Of a DNA stretch of 64,000 nt, positions 21,355 to 32,385 are shown one piece after another (position 1 is the first letter of the stretch; the number at the start of each line of letters is the position of its first letter). The notes beneath the pieces are model-generated. The model saw only the letters and a program-made list of their open reading frames with translations, was not told where the DNA came from and ran no database searches. The stretch is taken from positions 7,991,890 through 8,055,889 of the forward strand of contig JAJEKV010000030.1 in NCBI GenBank assembly GCA_021234155.1, given 5' to 3'. A program made the position numbers and the translations under genes. The DNA is from Isoetes taiwanensis (Eukaryota; Streptophyta; Lycopodiopsida; Isoetales; Isoetaceae).

Positions 21355-21910
21355 CAAGGTGTGGTATTTTTATGCCCCAACACAATTAAGCCGTGTGAGC
21401 CGAACGTCCGTACTAACCTCGTTTTTGAAATTTGCAACGTGCATATGGAAATCGAAAAGTCCATTCTCCTACAATCCATGCTTTTATACATTAAGCAAAT
21501 TCAAATTTCGAATTGTAGGGGGCGGGAAGCCTGTATTAGGATGAAGTGAAGATCGGTTAAAGGCGCTTGTTTGGCAGTCTCGAAATGAAAGTCTGATCTG
21601 ATACAAAGCTTCAACCTACACATTCAAATTTTGAAATGTAGAAGGCGGTGACGCGCACGCTTACCAAGAGACACCGTCATGAGTTGCCGGTATACTATAA
21701 TGCAAGTGGCATTTTAGAAGCGCCACGTGTTGCATCAGTCCGTCTGACAACCAACAGAATTAAATACATATAGCGCCATGAATGTGCAATCCCCCTTATT
21801 CCGGAAGAATATTCCAAGCAAATCTGTAATTATGAGAGTTTGGTATCCTAGGTGGCATGGGAAAAAGGGAGCGGAAATATGACGTGGAATGGCTGATAGG
21901 AGGCCATTTT
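21355..21910. repeat. outer copy of the right subterminal region
   Basis: Direct repeat of 19,395-19,974. This copy continues into the intact right TIR. Confidence 0.8.
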
Positions 21911-21928
21911 CAGACCCCAAATCCGCCC
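21902..21928 (-). repeat. right terminal inverted repeat
   Basis: 27 bp ending AAATCCGCCC, the exact inverted match of 8621-8647. TA follows it. Confidence 0.85.
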
Positions 21929-21930
21929 TA

Positions 21931-23655
21931 TAGCTAAGGTTATTGTTATATCATAGAATATAAGAAGTAAATTGTTACTCCTAGGCAAGCAACGTGATTA
22001 CGATTTCTTTGCCATATGTTTGATATCGCCAAGTTCTAAACAACCACATTGGCTTGAAGAAAATGCTAGAAACAAAAACATAGATTCATGATACAAGCCT
22101 TAGAAACAAAGACATAGATTCATGATACAAGCCTTGGCAAAGAAAATGATTATGGGTCATTCATTAAGAAGGCAGTTTTACATAGCTGGGATTATTTTAA
22201 ACATTTTATTTAAATCGGTGCCTTTAAATATAGTTATGATGGTTATGATATATGGAGTAATAAGTATAAATAAAATTATCTGGCTAATAATTAGAGTACC
22301 TTATAGATTGTAAGGGCCTCTTGGATGTAATATATTCATTGTGAACATGAATACTCATGGATGGTGGTTGCTTCATGGCTATCTCTTAGCCATTATAATT
22401 ACACTTTGGCATGCTTAGATTTTGGGCATAATGTGGGTTCAAATCCCACATATTCAAGATCGTCTTCCACGCCATTCAAAATTGAGAGATATACTCTACC
22501 ATAAAATGTCGAACATTAATAAAGGATTCAACCTTGTAGTTTTAGAACCAAACAAATGTCTGCACACTGGGGTGTCTCATTTTTTATGTCCCTTTTGTCC
22601 TCCAATTTAGTACTAAAATCAATAAAGGTGGTGGGAAAACTTGGAGGCAATTTCAAATTTAGAAAACAAAAATAGCAATAAAAAATCGAATTCCATGAAT
22701 CTTGGAGAACCGGGCTACAGTGCGTGCATGTGTTGAGCCCCGATAAAGAAAACTAAAACACTAACGAAATCATCATTCTTGCTTCTCGTCTTTCGATATG
22801 TTCAAGGTTTGAATGGAACCAATGGATTGTGTTTCTTTTTCCTATTTGCAACATTCAATTTGTGAGTTATTAGCGTATTTGAATGCCTTGCCTTATGAAT
22901 TATGAATTGGGCATGGAAATAACATTCCACTGATATGTTTGAGTCCAGTTTTTTGGGTTGCCCCTAAGGGGAAAACCCTCATCCATGTGGGTTTGTGGCA
23001 TATTCCAAGTATATGTCAGTATACGCTCGAAAAAATGACTTTGAAGTGTGATTTAAGCCATTTCACTCTCGGGTGACGGAGGGCAACCCTCCGTGCGCAG
23101 CACCTTGTTTCTTTTGTTACATATTTATTTGCATTGTTATAAGCAAATAATTCTTAGTCTCCTTGGCTCCCGGGGGTTGCACTTATACATAAGGGGGGTA
23201 TGGCATCTGCGTTCGGAGGGTAGGAAAAAATCCCCCTTGTATACGCAATTTTAAAAATCAATTTGACCCCTCTGTGTATAGATATTACTCCAAATTAGTG
23301 CCTAAAAACACCCCAAACCCCTAAGTATACGTATGCAAATGGTCCAAAAAACACCCCTCCCTTGAACTCTCATGGGTTATACGCTGATCAAAGGTGAATC
23401 CCCCGGGCCTTGACTGAACTTGGCGTGCCTACAAAATATCCAACCATTCTTTTGGTAATCCCTTCGTTTGCATTGCTCTTGGGAAGCATATATAATGACT
23501 TCTTCATTCAGCCAATAACTTATGCATCACTTCATAAATAGCTGTAATGTCCTTTCCTAAGCCAACAGGCAGCTTGAAATTCAAATTTTGCCTTTCTATT
23601 TCTTCATTGAAAGGCCATCTACATCAAGAAGCTTTATCCATGACTTTGTAAATGG
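21931..23655. other. no gene seen; repeats only
   Basis: Contains a 42-bp tandem pair near 22,070-22,135 (AAACAAAGACATAGATTCAT in the second copy), the second copy of the dispersed repeat (22,948-23,042), and AT-rich DNA without coding signs. Confidence 0.45.
22948..23042. repeat. dispersed repeat, copy 2
   Basis: TTTTTTGGGTTGCCCCTAAG and following match 4016-4112 in the same orientation. Confidence 0.6.
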
Positions 23656-23930
23656 AAGAATAGAATAGAATAGAATACTTCATGCGCCTCTGCAAGTGAT
23701 TCACTTTTAATGTACATTTCCACTAGACAATTCCCAATAATTTGTTTGTAATCCCTTTTGTACAATCTCGGCATGTATCTCCCAACACTTATCGAATGCT
23801 CCTACAGGGCCACAAGATTTGAAAATTGAGACAAAGGTGGTGACATCTGTAGGAATGACATATGATTGCGTATATTCATGCCATTTAAACACTTCATAGC
23901 AAGCCCAGTTTGCCTTCGCTTTGAAAATAC
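23640..23930 (-). pseudogene. PPR gene fragment
   Basis: The minus strand reads VIPTDVTTFVSIFKSCGPVG, then WEIHAEIVQKGL and NCLVEMYIKSESLAEA, which is one and a half PPR repeats of the PLS class. Immediately after, at 23,657-23,680, come AATAG repeats like those ending LINE copies in this window. It is a truncated, non-functional fragment. Confidence 0.7.
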
Positions 23931-24264
23931 AACTGGGTATTAAACCACATGATTAAAAATGCAAATGGATATACAATGTTGGATAACTTTGCCTACCACT
24001 GTAGTGCATCACTTCCAAGGGAAAAAAAAACAACCGAATTCCTCCCATGGTTAGAGCCTAACAAAAATCCAGCTTCAAAATAATTGCATACCATTGTAGT
24101 CCATCACTTCCAAAGGAAAAAGGTAATCGACCTAAATTACCCTATCATTAGTGCCTATCATAAACTCAACTTTAAACTAATCTAACGTTAAGATGGACAT
24201 AAAAGTAGTGTATTCATTTTCATCCCCACACCCTGAGAGTTTGTATTTTTGAAGTCATTACAGA

Positions 24265-24400
24265 ATAAAATAGAATGTATTTTTATCGTCCACTGAGACC
24301 AACTGGTCTCTGGGACCTAAACAAAGAAAATATCAAGCATATTACTGTCAGGATTAAAATCCCCGTCCGAAGGTTTTTTAGCAAAAAGACTGGCAGTAAT
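24265..24400 (-). mobile_element. LINE 3' end with short TTCTA-type tail
   Basis: On the minus strand the 3' region (TATTACTGCCAG, then CCTTCGGACGGGGATTTTAA, then GACCAGTTGGTCTCAGTGGA) leads to a CATTCTATTTTATTCTG tail. It is homologous to 43.44-43.56 kb and 53.58-53.71 kb. Confidence 0.6.
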
Positions 24401-27132
24401 AGGCATACTGATAAACATTGGTTGTACAATGATGTATTAAGGTATAATTCAGTGCTATGCCAGAGGACATAGCTATCCATGATCTCTTGAAGATATGATC
24501 CCAATAGGCTCACAAAGGCCGTATCTAGCAGCAATGTAGTGGCTGATTAGCCGAGACTAACTGAACATAGCGTGCCCGGATATGGTTGTATGCGGACAGT
24601 TCTGAAGGGCATGGCATCCATCGGCATGGCATTCATCCTCAATGGCTCCCTGCTAGCAACATTGATAAATCATGTTCTCGCATGCCTCCATATCCATCTG
24701 CATATCTCAATAAGAAGGCGATGCGCCCCCGTTTGAATGGAAGCTACCAATGGAAGCTACCAGTCTACGCTTCTTCATGGGCAGATATGTACACAAGTAG
24801 CGCTGTAGACCTCGTGTCAGGGTGTGATTGGTTTGCTGTTGCATCATTATGAAAAGCTTCATTATCCTGCTTTATAACTTAATCCTGAGCCAAAACCATC
24901 TCAGAATATCCCAGATGGAATGAAATCTCATCCCTTAAGACGACTGCCCTAAAAATGTACATGCCTGAAAACAACATTTTGCACAAAGAGTTTCAGATAC
25001 ATCCACAAAAATATGTTGCTCTTAAGTGGAACCAAACATGGAAAACAACAAGTTTAACAAGATCTATGAGTGTATTCGTCTCAATTAGCTTGAAAACTAC
25101 TACTTTTAAAATTTAGAAAGGGGAAAATGCGAATAGACAGTTACAACGTGACGATAAGCTTTATCAAAACGTCTATGTCATTTGAGTTTGAAAAGTGGGT
25201 GAACAAGAATACGAGAGACAACAATATGAAGGAATCTAGACAAAACAACAAAAATGTACATACAGATATGTTATAAATAACTTAAAAGGGCAGAACAAAA
25301 AAATTATAAAACCAATCATTCTAGGAGCAAGGACGGAACAACAAGTGAGACATGAAAACGTTAGAAAGGTAATAGGCCTACGTGCTAATGGCAAAGCCCA
25401 AAATCACATTCTCAACTCACATCCTATATATCAATCTAAAAAGGGGAAATATGATATTTGTATGCAAATAAATATGATATTTGTATGCTCATTGACAGAC
25501 CTAGAACATTCTCTAATATAGGTTCCACTTCTGCTTTGTTGATATAATCGCTTCATTTGTATAATCGCTTCATCTGGACCGTTGCTTTATAGAATATTCC
25601 ATCCAATATTCCATATGCAGCAACCACACGACTCTCCCCAAAATCAAGATGGGGTCAAACCTGAATTTCCATGTCACCCTATGATTTAAAAACCATAAGA
25701 TGAAGTCAACACTGTAGTCAACCAAAGAAACTAACACTTGGCAAAAGAAAAAAAGACAATTGCCAAAACAATAGAAGAAAATTGCATGCAAGAATGGAGA
25801 TTTGAACCAGACCGAGTTAAATAGGTACCACAATGCCAGATTTAAAGAACCATGCTTTGATTTGAAGAACCATGCTTGGAAAACATGGAAATATATCATT
25901 CCTACATATTTTTGAATCAGATGCTGCAGCTAAACTGGGTATTAAACTTGAGATTAAACTGGAACGCAGAATTGTAATCCGTATCACTTAATTCGTTAAG
26001 CAAGAACGATGGTAGCAGAGCTGCCAAAAAGAAGGAAGGAAGGAGGGAGGGAGGGAGGGAAGAAAGAAAGAAAGACTGACTTCCCTTTTGAACTATACAC
26101 ACAGAATGCCATGTCATGAATCCGGCCCAAATTTAATCCTGTCGAAACTGCTGCTTTTGCCCAAAGAATCGATTCCCAGAACAGAACCAAAAGCATAATG
26201 ATGGAAGAAGGGACATGAATGGTCATTATTTCGCTTGAGAAGAGGCCGGATTTGAGGAGCTTATAATAGAAAAAACTCTGTGGCAAGCTCTAGAGAGGTA
26301 AGTTCTGCCTTGGATCTGTACGCCAAGTGTTGCTAAAACCTAGCTTTCCAACGAAGAAAGAAACTACAAAGAAAAGGTCCAGAACCTTCGTTGTTCTCAA
26401 ACTGAATTTCCACTATCAGATAGCTACATTTTTCCATACAAATACCTAACAAAAACCATTAATAACCTTACCGTTTCCTATCCCCTTACACAATTTCGGA
26501 AGATAGTCCTCTACCCAACGGAATGTGTTGTAATTACTTAGTGTTACTCATCTAGTTTACCATAAGCTTTTAATATATTAGAGTTTGAAGCCTAATAACT
26601 AGAGCGAAACTAAAGTATTTTGTAGCATCATTTATATTGTATTTACAACCAGACTCTAAACCCCATTGACTGGGTCATCAACAAGCTGGATAATATAAAA
26701 TATAGATTGCGTCAGTTTTAGAAGAAATAAGGAAACAAATATTTTGCTTTTCATGTCATATAGCAGCCCTTAGAGAGCTGTTTGACCTCAAATAGAGTAT
26801 ACCCTGTATATATATAATAATCATGTGATTTTTAGAGAAATTGCAGAACAAATATGCTGCAGACCTCAAATAAAATGCATCTCCCACATCAAGAATCATG
26901 ACATTTTGAAATAACGCAACATAATAGCAATGGCTATAGCATCTTGAACATTTCTGGCTTGACCTTCTAAGTAGATTCAATCCAGCTCCAAAACTGCTGT
27001 ATATAGAAGATCTATTGGGTGAAAGATGTCATCAGGTATGCTTGGTCAGGAAAAGCTTCTAATGGTCCTACTGCAGGAGAAATACAATGCTTATTGTTCT
27101 TAAGAAATTATAGAAGCCCTTGTATATTCAGC
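24401..27132. other. no gene seen
   Basis: AT-rich. A purine tract (GGAA/GGGA/GAAA repeats) lies at 26,033-26,075 and a small direct repeat (ATATGATATTTGTATGC) at 25,450-25,490. Open frames here are short and have no domain. Confidence 0.45.
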
Positions 27133-28754
27133 TTAGGTACCACCAAAGACATTGAGTTTGAGTTTAAGCCTTGGAGGTGTATTATGCCTCACAATTTGAG
27201 CCACTTTCTGTAATTGCTGCAAGGGAGAAAAGTGTTTAAGCTCGGTCCAGTAGTGCCCTAGGGTGATTCTAGGTTTGAAGTCGCAGCTTGGAAAGAGTTC
27301 TGAAAACCTAAAAACAAAAATGAAATACTTTTATCCACCAGGCCATATTAGTAATCTTACTTGCAAATCGACTTGCAAGAAAGAATTCCATTCACTAGGA
27401 TTTCCCACTATAGAGTTACAAGATTAGGTTTGCAGCTATGTGTGCACATAGGCTGGACCCAGAATGTCTGGAAGTCTCATGGCCACTTTTCATTTCAGCA
27501 TTCTCCAACCATGACCACTTAGTAAAAGATAGTTGTACCTTTAAAAGTGATTTCCAATTTCTTCATAGACCTTCAAATTTGTAGAAGGAATGTTTGGAGT
27601 ACGTATTTCTGCTTATGAAATGCAAATAAACACTTCTGTAATATCCAGATGCAGTGTACTTCAAAATCTGTGGAATGTATACCTGGGGATTCAATCAAAG
27701 ATGCATCACTGATCTCCTGCTTCTTTTGCACCACCATGTCCCATATACTTGCCCGATATTTCATAATATCTGCCAAGTACCATTTTAAAACATGATGATG
27801 CAAAAAAAACCATGGAAATAACTCTATACAACACCTTCAATTATAGGAAGGTTTGTATTATCAATTAAGTTGGAAGCTTCATTCAAAAAATTCAGATGTT
27901 TTTCCATCCTTTGGACTTTGTTCAACAATTTCTTCTTCTCTGTTTGAACCTATGTACATTGCAATTCATCTGATAAGAAGTCAGAGAATCTTCAAAGTAA
28001 AAAAAAAAAGGGAACTTACACAAGCAAGATTGCTGCGAAGAATGTTAAGCTCCCGATCCAGATCATCATTTAGCTCCAAGAACCGCTTTTGTTCCAGTGT
28101 TCTTCTATTATCTTGTCCCTGCAAGCAAGTAAAATTGAGAGAGCGCATAATTTCTCTCAATGTTCAAGCATATTACCTTGTTTGCCATCCTGTTCACATC
28201 AGGAACGCTGAAACAGTGGTCATGACAGTAAGTCTGCCACCTATTCAGACTATGAGATACCTTCTCATCTACCTTTTGAAATACAGTTGCTACTGCCTGG
28301 AAATAATGAAGCCTGAGGATTCAACTATAATGTTGTAAAAAAAAGATAGGATTGTAAAAACTATGCCATGGGACTCAGGTTTTGCCTATCTACTTGTCTT
28401 TGTTTAGCCCTTAAAGAATTATGCCCATCAAAATGCACTACATGAACTTCACAACAGCCAAAGACCTGCTTTATTGCTTCATCCGGGTCGTCCAAATTCT
28501 GAAACAGTTTCATGAGATTCCTGCATCGACAGAATGTAAGCGCAAGGGCATTGAAAGTATTTAGACCTAAATGTGAAATGCTTACTGTTCCATAATACGA
28601 GTTGCATCATCCAATAAGGTAGCTACCTGCCACAAAGCTTCTAACGGAGTTACACCATTTTTAATCAAAATAAAAATGTGGGAAAATAGAAACGGGGGTA
28701 ACTCACTGCATCCTTCACGTCGTCGTAAAAGCCATCCGATCCGAGCTTCGCCAT
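27133..28754 (-). CDS. MIS12: MIS12-like kinetochore protein
   Basis: Eight exons read by hand on the minus strand: 28754-28707, 28626-28586, 28520-28466, 28296-28177, 28118-28020, 27937-27835, 27769-27683, 27299-27133. All junctions are GT/AG and the sum is 720 nt, 239 residues plus stop. That is the usual length of plant MIS12, a subunit of the kinetochore complex joining centromeric chromatin to the NDC80 module. Signature: NRWQTYCHDHCFSVPD in exon 4 (plant MIS12 has W-x-Y...CFAVPD). A long coiled coil follows (LDRELNILRSNL, KKKLLNKVQRMEK), then a YRASIWDMVVQKK helix. The N-terminus FYDDVKDAVATLLDDA fits the helical head. The exon 3 donor (GTCTTT) is weak and the last exon is the least certain. 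Confidence 0.75.
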
Positions 28755-28920
28755 GCTAAAATTTGATGAATGCTATCTACGCTTTAGAATCGTGCACAAA
28801 GAAACCTTGAAAATAAAATATTTTTTTTTCAATTAAAATGCAATGGGCTAGTTTCTATCAGGGTGAAAATTAGGGCAAATGTCTAATTTTTAAGTTTAGT
28901 TTGTTGGTTTATGTGTGTAT

Positions 28921-29005
28921 ATTGTGGTGGCGAGGCGATGGCACCACCACAATTTGGTGATCCTTTTGAACTTGTGGTGGCGAAGTGATGACGCCTCCAC
29001 ACTTG
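28921..29005. repeat. two adjacent hairpins 3' of the second element's MD gene
   Basis: ATTGTGGTGG and CCACCACAAT form a perfect 10-bp stem (28,920-28,952). A second, imperfect stem TTGTGGTGGCG / CGCCTCCACA follows at 28,972-29,001. Both lie downstream of the MD gene relative on the minus strand, the position occupied by hairpins in the first element, but the sequence differs. Confidence 0.5.
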
Positions 29006-29387
29006 TGTTTTCTGTACTGTGATGCTTGTTTAGGATAAACTGTTATGTTTTGTGGTATTGTAAATGAGATATTAATGACTTGGAAAAGAGCAAGTGGAGG
29101 ATGAAGATAGAAACAACAAAATTGGATCAGTTTGCAGATGGGGAATTCCTATGTGCCTTTGCAGGTGAAGCTGGATCATCGCGGGGCAGATCTCTGAAGC
29201 ATCGAGCAAGGATGTCAGCTTTTGATTTTCAAGCTTGTCGACAGTACTTGGGTTGGATTCCAAAGGAGCTTATTCAGCTTTCTGAGTTTGGGGTGGTTAT
29301 CTTGGATTTTATATATTTTGGATTATTGATTGTAAGCACTGCTTGGTTTGTATCACGTACTAATATAAACTACTAGTCGCACTAACA

Positions 29388-30479
29388 CTATATTCGCATT
29401 GTCAGAGAGTGATATTTGCTTTTGTGGATAATAGATAACAATGCCCACCATGATGCTTCAGCCTCCGGAGCCAGATCCTTGGCAATAAAGAGGACCTGCT
29501 TTTGCTTAGAAGCTGAAAGGAAGAAGCGGGTGGTATGGTTTCCCAAAGCACGAACCTCAGGGATAACAGAGGTGGCTACCTGCTTGTCGAGATTTATGGT
29601 CACTTCCTCCTCCTTATCTTCTTGCTTCTCTTCTCTCAAATGATCCTTGTTGTCACAAAGATCTTCCCCGTCCTCATCCGATTCCATGGGAATATCCACC
29701 ATATTAATATTTGGAATGTGAGGTCCCATAGCAACAAAGGCTTCCTCAGATGGTTGTGACAGGACCTCTTGCAACGTAAGATGTCACAAGCACAAGAGGG
29801 CGTCAATCGGTTCTCTAGTCTCCTGATGAAATTGAAGCAGTTGCTGTACCTCGAAGGGGAACTCAGCAGGGCTGAAGTCAATGAAGTCGTCCATACAATA
29901 CTCAGCAAGCTCGTACAGGACATTAGTCTTGGTCTTGGATTTGAGGTCAGCTATTATGTGGTATGTCCACATAATATCCTCCAGCAGACCCTCATGACGA
30001 ATAATTAGGATGGTGTCCAATCCAGTAAGTCTAGCTCCTTGGTCTCGATGCAGCATTGGTCGGCCAACTACTTCCAGCGAACAAAATCATCCTTACTAAC
30101 ATGCTCATCGTCCTCCTCAGATGGCATAGCTGATACCTTTCCCAACTCTATAGGCAAGGCTTCATCTTCGACGTATTGGTCCATAAGAATGGCCAATGCA
30201 AAGCTGACGTGAAAGTACCTTTGGCCCTCATGAAGAATGATAGGCGGATGCTTTGCCCATCGGAGTTTTTGTTTAAGCATGTTGATGGCGTGCGAGTCAC
30301 CCACCAACATCTTCCATAGCATATCCTTGTCCAAATAGCGGCGAGGCGGGTCGCCAAGGGTGCGCCTGCACATTGGTAATCAAATCAATATTTTGGAGCA
30401 AGAAGGGATGAAGCAACTCGAAGAGAACCTGGGGATCCCAGTGCTCACCGTCCAAGTACCATTGGACAAGGGTGGGAGC
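29388..30479 (-). pseudogene. MD gene relative in the second element (frameshifted)
   Basis: The minus strand starts MDAPTLVQWYLDGEHWD (30,479), comparable to MDCYVKFLEWY of the first element. Later pieces are GQRYFHVSFALAILMDQY (30,068-30,373), LYELAEYCMDDFIDF and FEVQQLL (29,784-30,056), and an acidic stretch (ESDEDGEDLCDNKDH) ending near 29,388. Stops or shifts separate them. W-Y near the start, then an L-x-E...DF...FEV block, occur in the same order in both copies. Function is unknown. Confidence 0.55.
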
Positions 30480-30699
30480 GTCCATTTGCGCAAGAGAAGA
30501 GTGGCGGAGAAACAAGAGAACAAGGAGAGCAAAAGAGGAATGAAACCCTAAATTTATAGTGTCACTTTATTTAAAGATATGATGATGTCAGTGTCAGACA
30601 TCATTAATAATAATAATTATTAAAAAATTCTCTCCTCCTATTTGTAAATAATTATGAAAATGTACACAGCAAGAAACTGTGGACAAAAATTGAGATTTC

Positions 30700-31470
30700 T
30701 ATGTTCACATCTGAAACAAAATAATTTACAAGTGGTTTGGAAAAATGGTGAACTAATGTGGTTTTCCCGAATCCTTCGTGCCAAGGTCGGATCCTTCGGC
30801 ATGATAGTAACCCTCTTCCCTCTTAGCATGTATGGCCACCATGTAGTCTGCGGCATCCTCCTGAAGGGCGAGGATAGCATAGGTCTGAAACGAAGGTCTG
30901 TCTGATACTCCTGTGCTATCTCTCGAACCAGGCGCTGGAAGGGAAGCTTCCATAGTCTTCTGGTACTTTCGAATCTCCCTCAATGCCATAGTGCCGAGTC
31001 CCCACCTATGTGGCTTTCCTTGCTGAGATGACAGCTTGGGAAGCGTCTTGCCCCTGATACGGGACGAGGCCGGGCGACATTCACGCGATCTTGCCGTTGG
31101 GCAAAGCTCGTGGCCTTGCCAAGATTGCTCACGGCTTGGAGATTTTGCTTGTAGGTGCTCCCCGACTTATGAGCCATGCTCTTCCGCTTCCGTCGGATAA
31201 GGGAGACATCGGTTTGGTCCGGAGACTGCTAAGTTCGCTGCTCCTCCACTGGTCGAGTTTCGCGCTGGTTATCCCGCTCAGCCTCCTGTTGGGTGACTTG
31301 CTCGGCTTGTTGCTGCCATGCCTGTTCAGCTTCCTGATGAGCAGCATATGCAGCTGCCATATGCTCTTCTATCTCGACCAGGTGATGGGTGCTAATCCTT
31401 CTCAGCAACTCAGTCTTGTATTAGTCCGGCCTAGCTTGCATGTTCTGCTGAATGAGTTGCATGAGTTCCG
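30700..31470 (-). pseudogene. second histone H3-like gene (broken)
   Basis: The H3 fold is spread over three frames on the minus strand: [19 protein letters not shown] (about 30,990), [20 protein letters not shown] (about 30,920), YAILALQE then AIHAKR, and [16 protein letters not shown] (about 30,790). The GLFEDTNLC segment between alpha-2 and alpha-3 is missing. Loop 1 has canonical H3 length. Upstream is a long Q/E/A-rich N-terminal region (LIQQNMQARPD, AAHQEAEQAWQQQAEQ, IRRKRKSMAHKSGS) with TAG and TAA stops. The copy is therefore dead, closer to canonical H3 than the one at 10.45 kb, but with a similarly extended tail. Confidence 0.75.
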
Positions 31471-31487
31471 TGGTAAGGTATGACGAA

Positions 31488-31725
31488 CTAGGACTCGTCA
31501 TCAAAATGGTAGAGGAGAAGATAAATGGGATTCCCGACAATTATGGCCTCCCCATCCCCCAAGTAGACATACTCTCTACCTCGGTTCTCCGGGTCTTTCC
31601 GCTTCATTTCCCACGCATCGTCAGTTATGGCCAACTCCATAATCCTTTGGGCCTCTGCTCTGATTGCTTCTCCTTCATTAACCTCAATGCAAGAAGGAGG
31701 ATAAAACTTGACCAACATTAGAACT
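31488..31725 (-). pseudogene. gene upstream of the second H3-like gene, 3' part
   Basis: The open frame runs from the copia junction to 31,488 and includes LVKFYPPSCIEVNEGEA, WEMKRKDPENRGREYVYLGD and YLLLYHFDDES. The frame continues without a break on the far side of the copia insertion (41,497-41,554, minus), where MLKLNALGKPYTLVKQ and a TATA-like ATATATAAAA (near 41,630) supply its start. The family is unknown. Position and orientation correspond to gene X of the first element. Confidence 0.5.
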
Positions 31726-32385
31726 TGAAGGGAATTGGTTCATATTATAATATTATGATGCAGTTCTCTTAGCCAGAATTGTTTCTGGTTAACTAAAGTT
31801 CTAGAAGGAAAAACATTATAAGAATGTTTAGGATCATATGATGAAAATCTAACAGGTTGCATTGGGTGCATGTGCATGAATGCAAAGTTAGAACTAAGCC
31901 TGGTTATGGAATTAAGTTCGATATATGAAGTTCAATGGTGAAAGTTATCTTATGGTGAAAGTTCAATGGTCCAAAGAAAACCTAAGGTAATGGTTCGATA
32001 TGCATGTTAATACGAACCTTAGGTTTCAATGGTTTAGAGACAGTTATAAATGGCAGTCAAATAAGCTCGAGCCAACTTACAAATTCAAATATAGCATTGT
32101 GCGAAACCGACGCTACAGATCGGTGCCGATTCCATGAGAATTGGTGCCGGATTATAAATACATGAAGAAGTATCAGATCGGCATTGAGCAGGTTGTTTGT
32201 GCAAAAGGATTCATTCAAAATGAATGTCTGAGCTCTCGAATGTAAATAAGTTCCTTTGCCTATAAGTTCATTAGGCAATAAGTTCATTATCTACTTGCAT
32301 TAGTGTGTCCTTGTTTAAATTGATATTTTGCAAGCATAGACCATTGAATAAAATTGAATAGACATTTCTTGTTAAGATCCTAACA
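31726..32385 (+). repeat. copia 5' LTR
   Basis: 660 bp from TGAAGGGAATTGG to GATCCTAACA, followed by the primer binding site. A promoter is expected within it; TTATAAATGGC near 32,044 is a TATA candidate. Confidence 0.92.

Larger units (their letters stand above)
8621..21928. mobile_element. 13.3-kb TIR element carrying a histone H3-like gene
   Basis: The left end (8621-8647, starting GGGCGGATTTGGGGTCTG) is repeated perfectly, inverted, at 21902-21928. Weaker similarity continues inward, including TTCCACGTCA on both sides. TA flanks both ends (8619-8620, 21929-21930), compatible with a 2-bp target duplication. GG-starting ends recall PIF/Harbinger, but the size and cargo do not. Contents: gene X, H3-like gene, MD gene, four coiled-coil genes, a convergent transposase-like gene and a small acidic-tail gene, with hairpins at gene ends. 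Most genes carry frameshifts, so this copy is old. The H3 fold ORF is intact. Confidence 0.75.

Noticed and set aside
8621-21928. Endogenous giant virus or Maverick/Polinton
   Set aside because: A histone and gene-end hairpins recall large DNA viruses, but no capsid, packaging ATPase, B-family polymerase or retroviral-type integrase was found, and TA-flanked short TIRs fit a DNA transposon better.
22380-22470. tRNA-like T arm (GTGGGTTCAAATCCCAC)
   Set aside because: No acceptor, D arm or anticodon arm at the right spacing; at most a pol III B box of a decayed SINE.
26033-26075. Purine tract (GGAA/GGGA/GAAA) as another LINE tail
   Set aside because: No conserved LINE 3' end is present next to it.
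31091-31483. 130-codon plus-strand open frame rich in leucine
   Set aside because: Antisense of the glutamine/glutamate-rich tail of the second H3-like gene.
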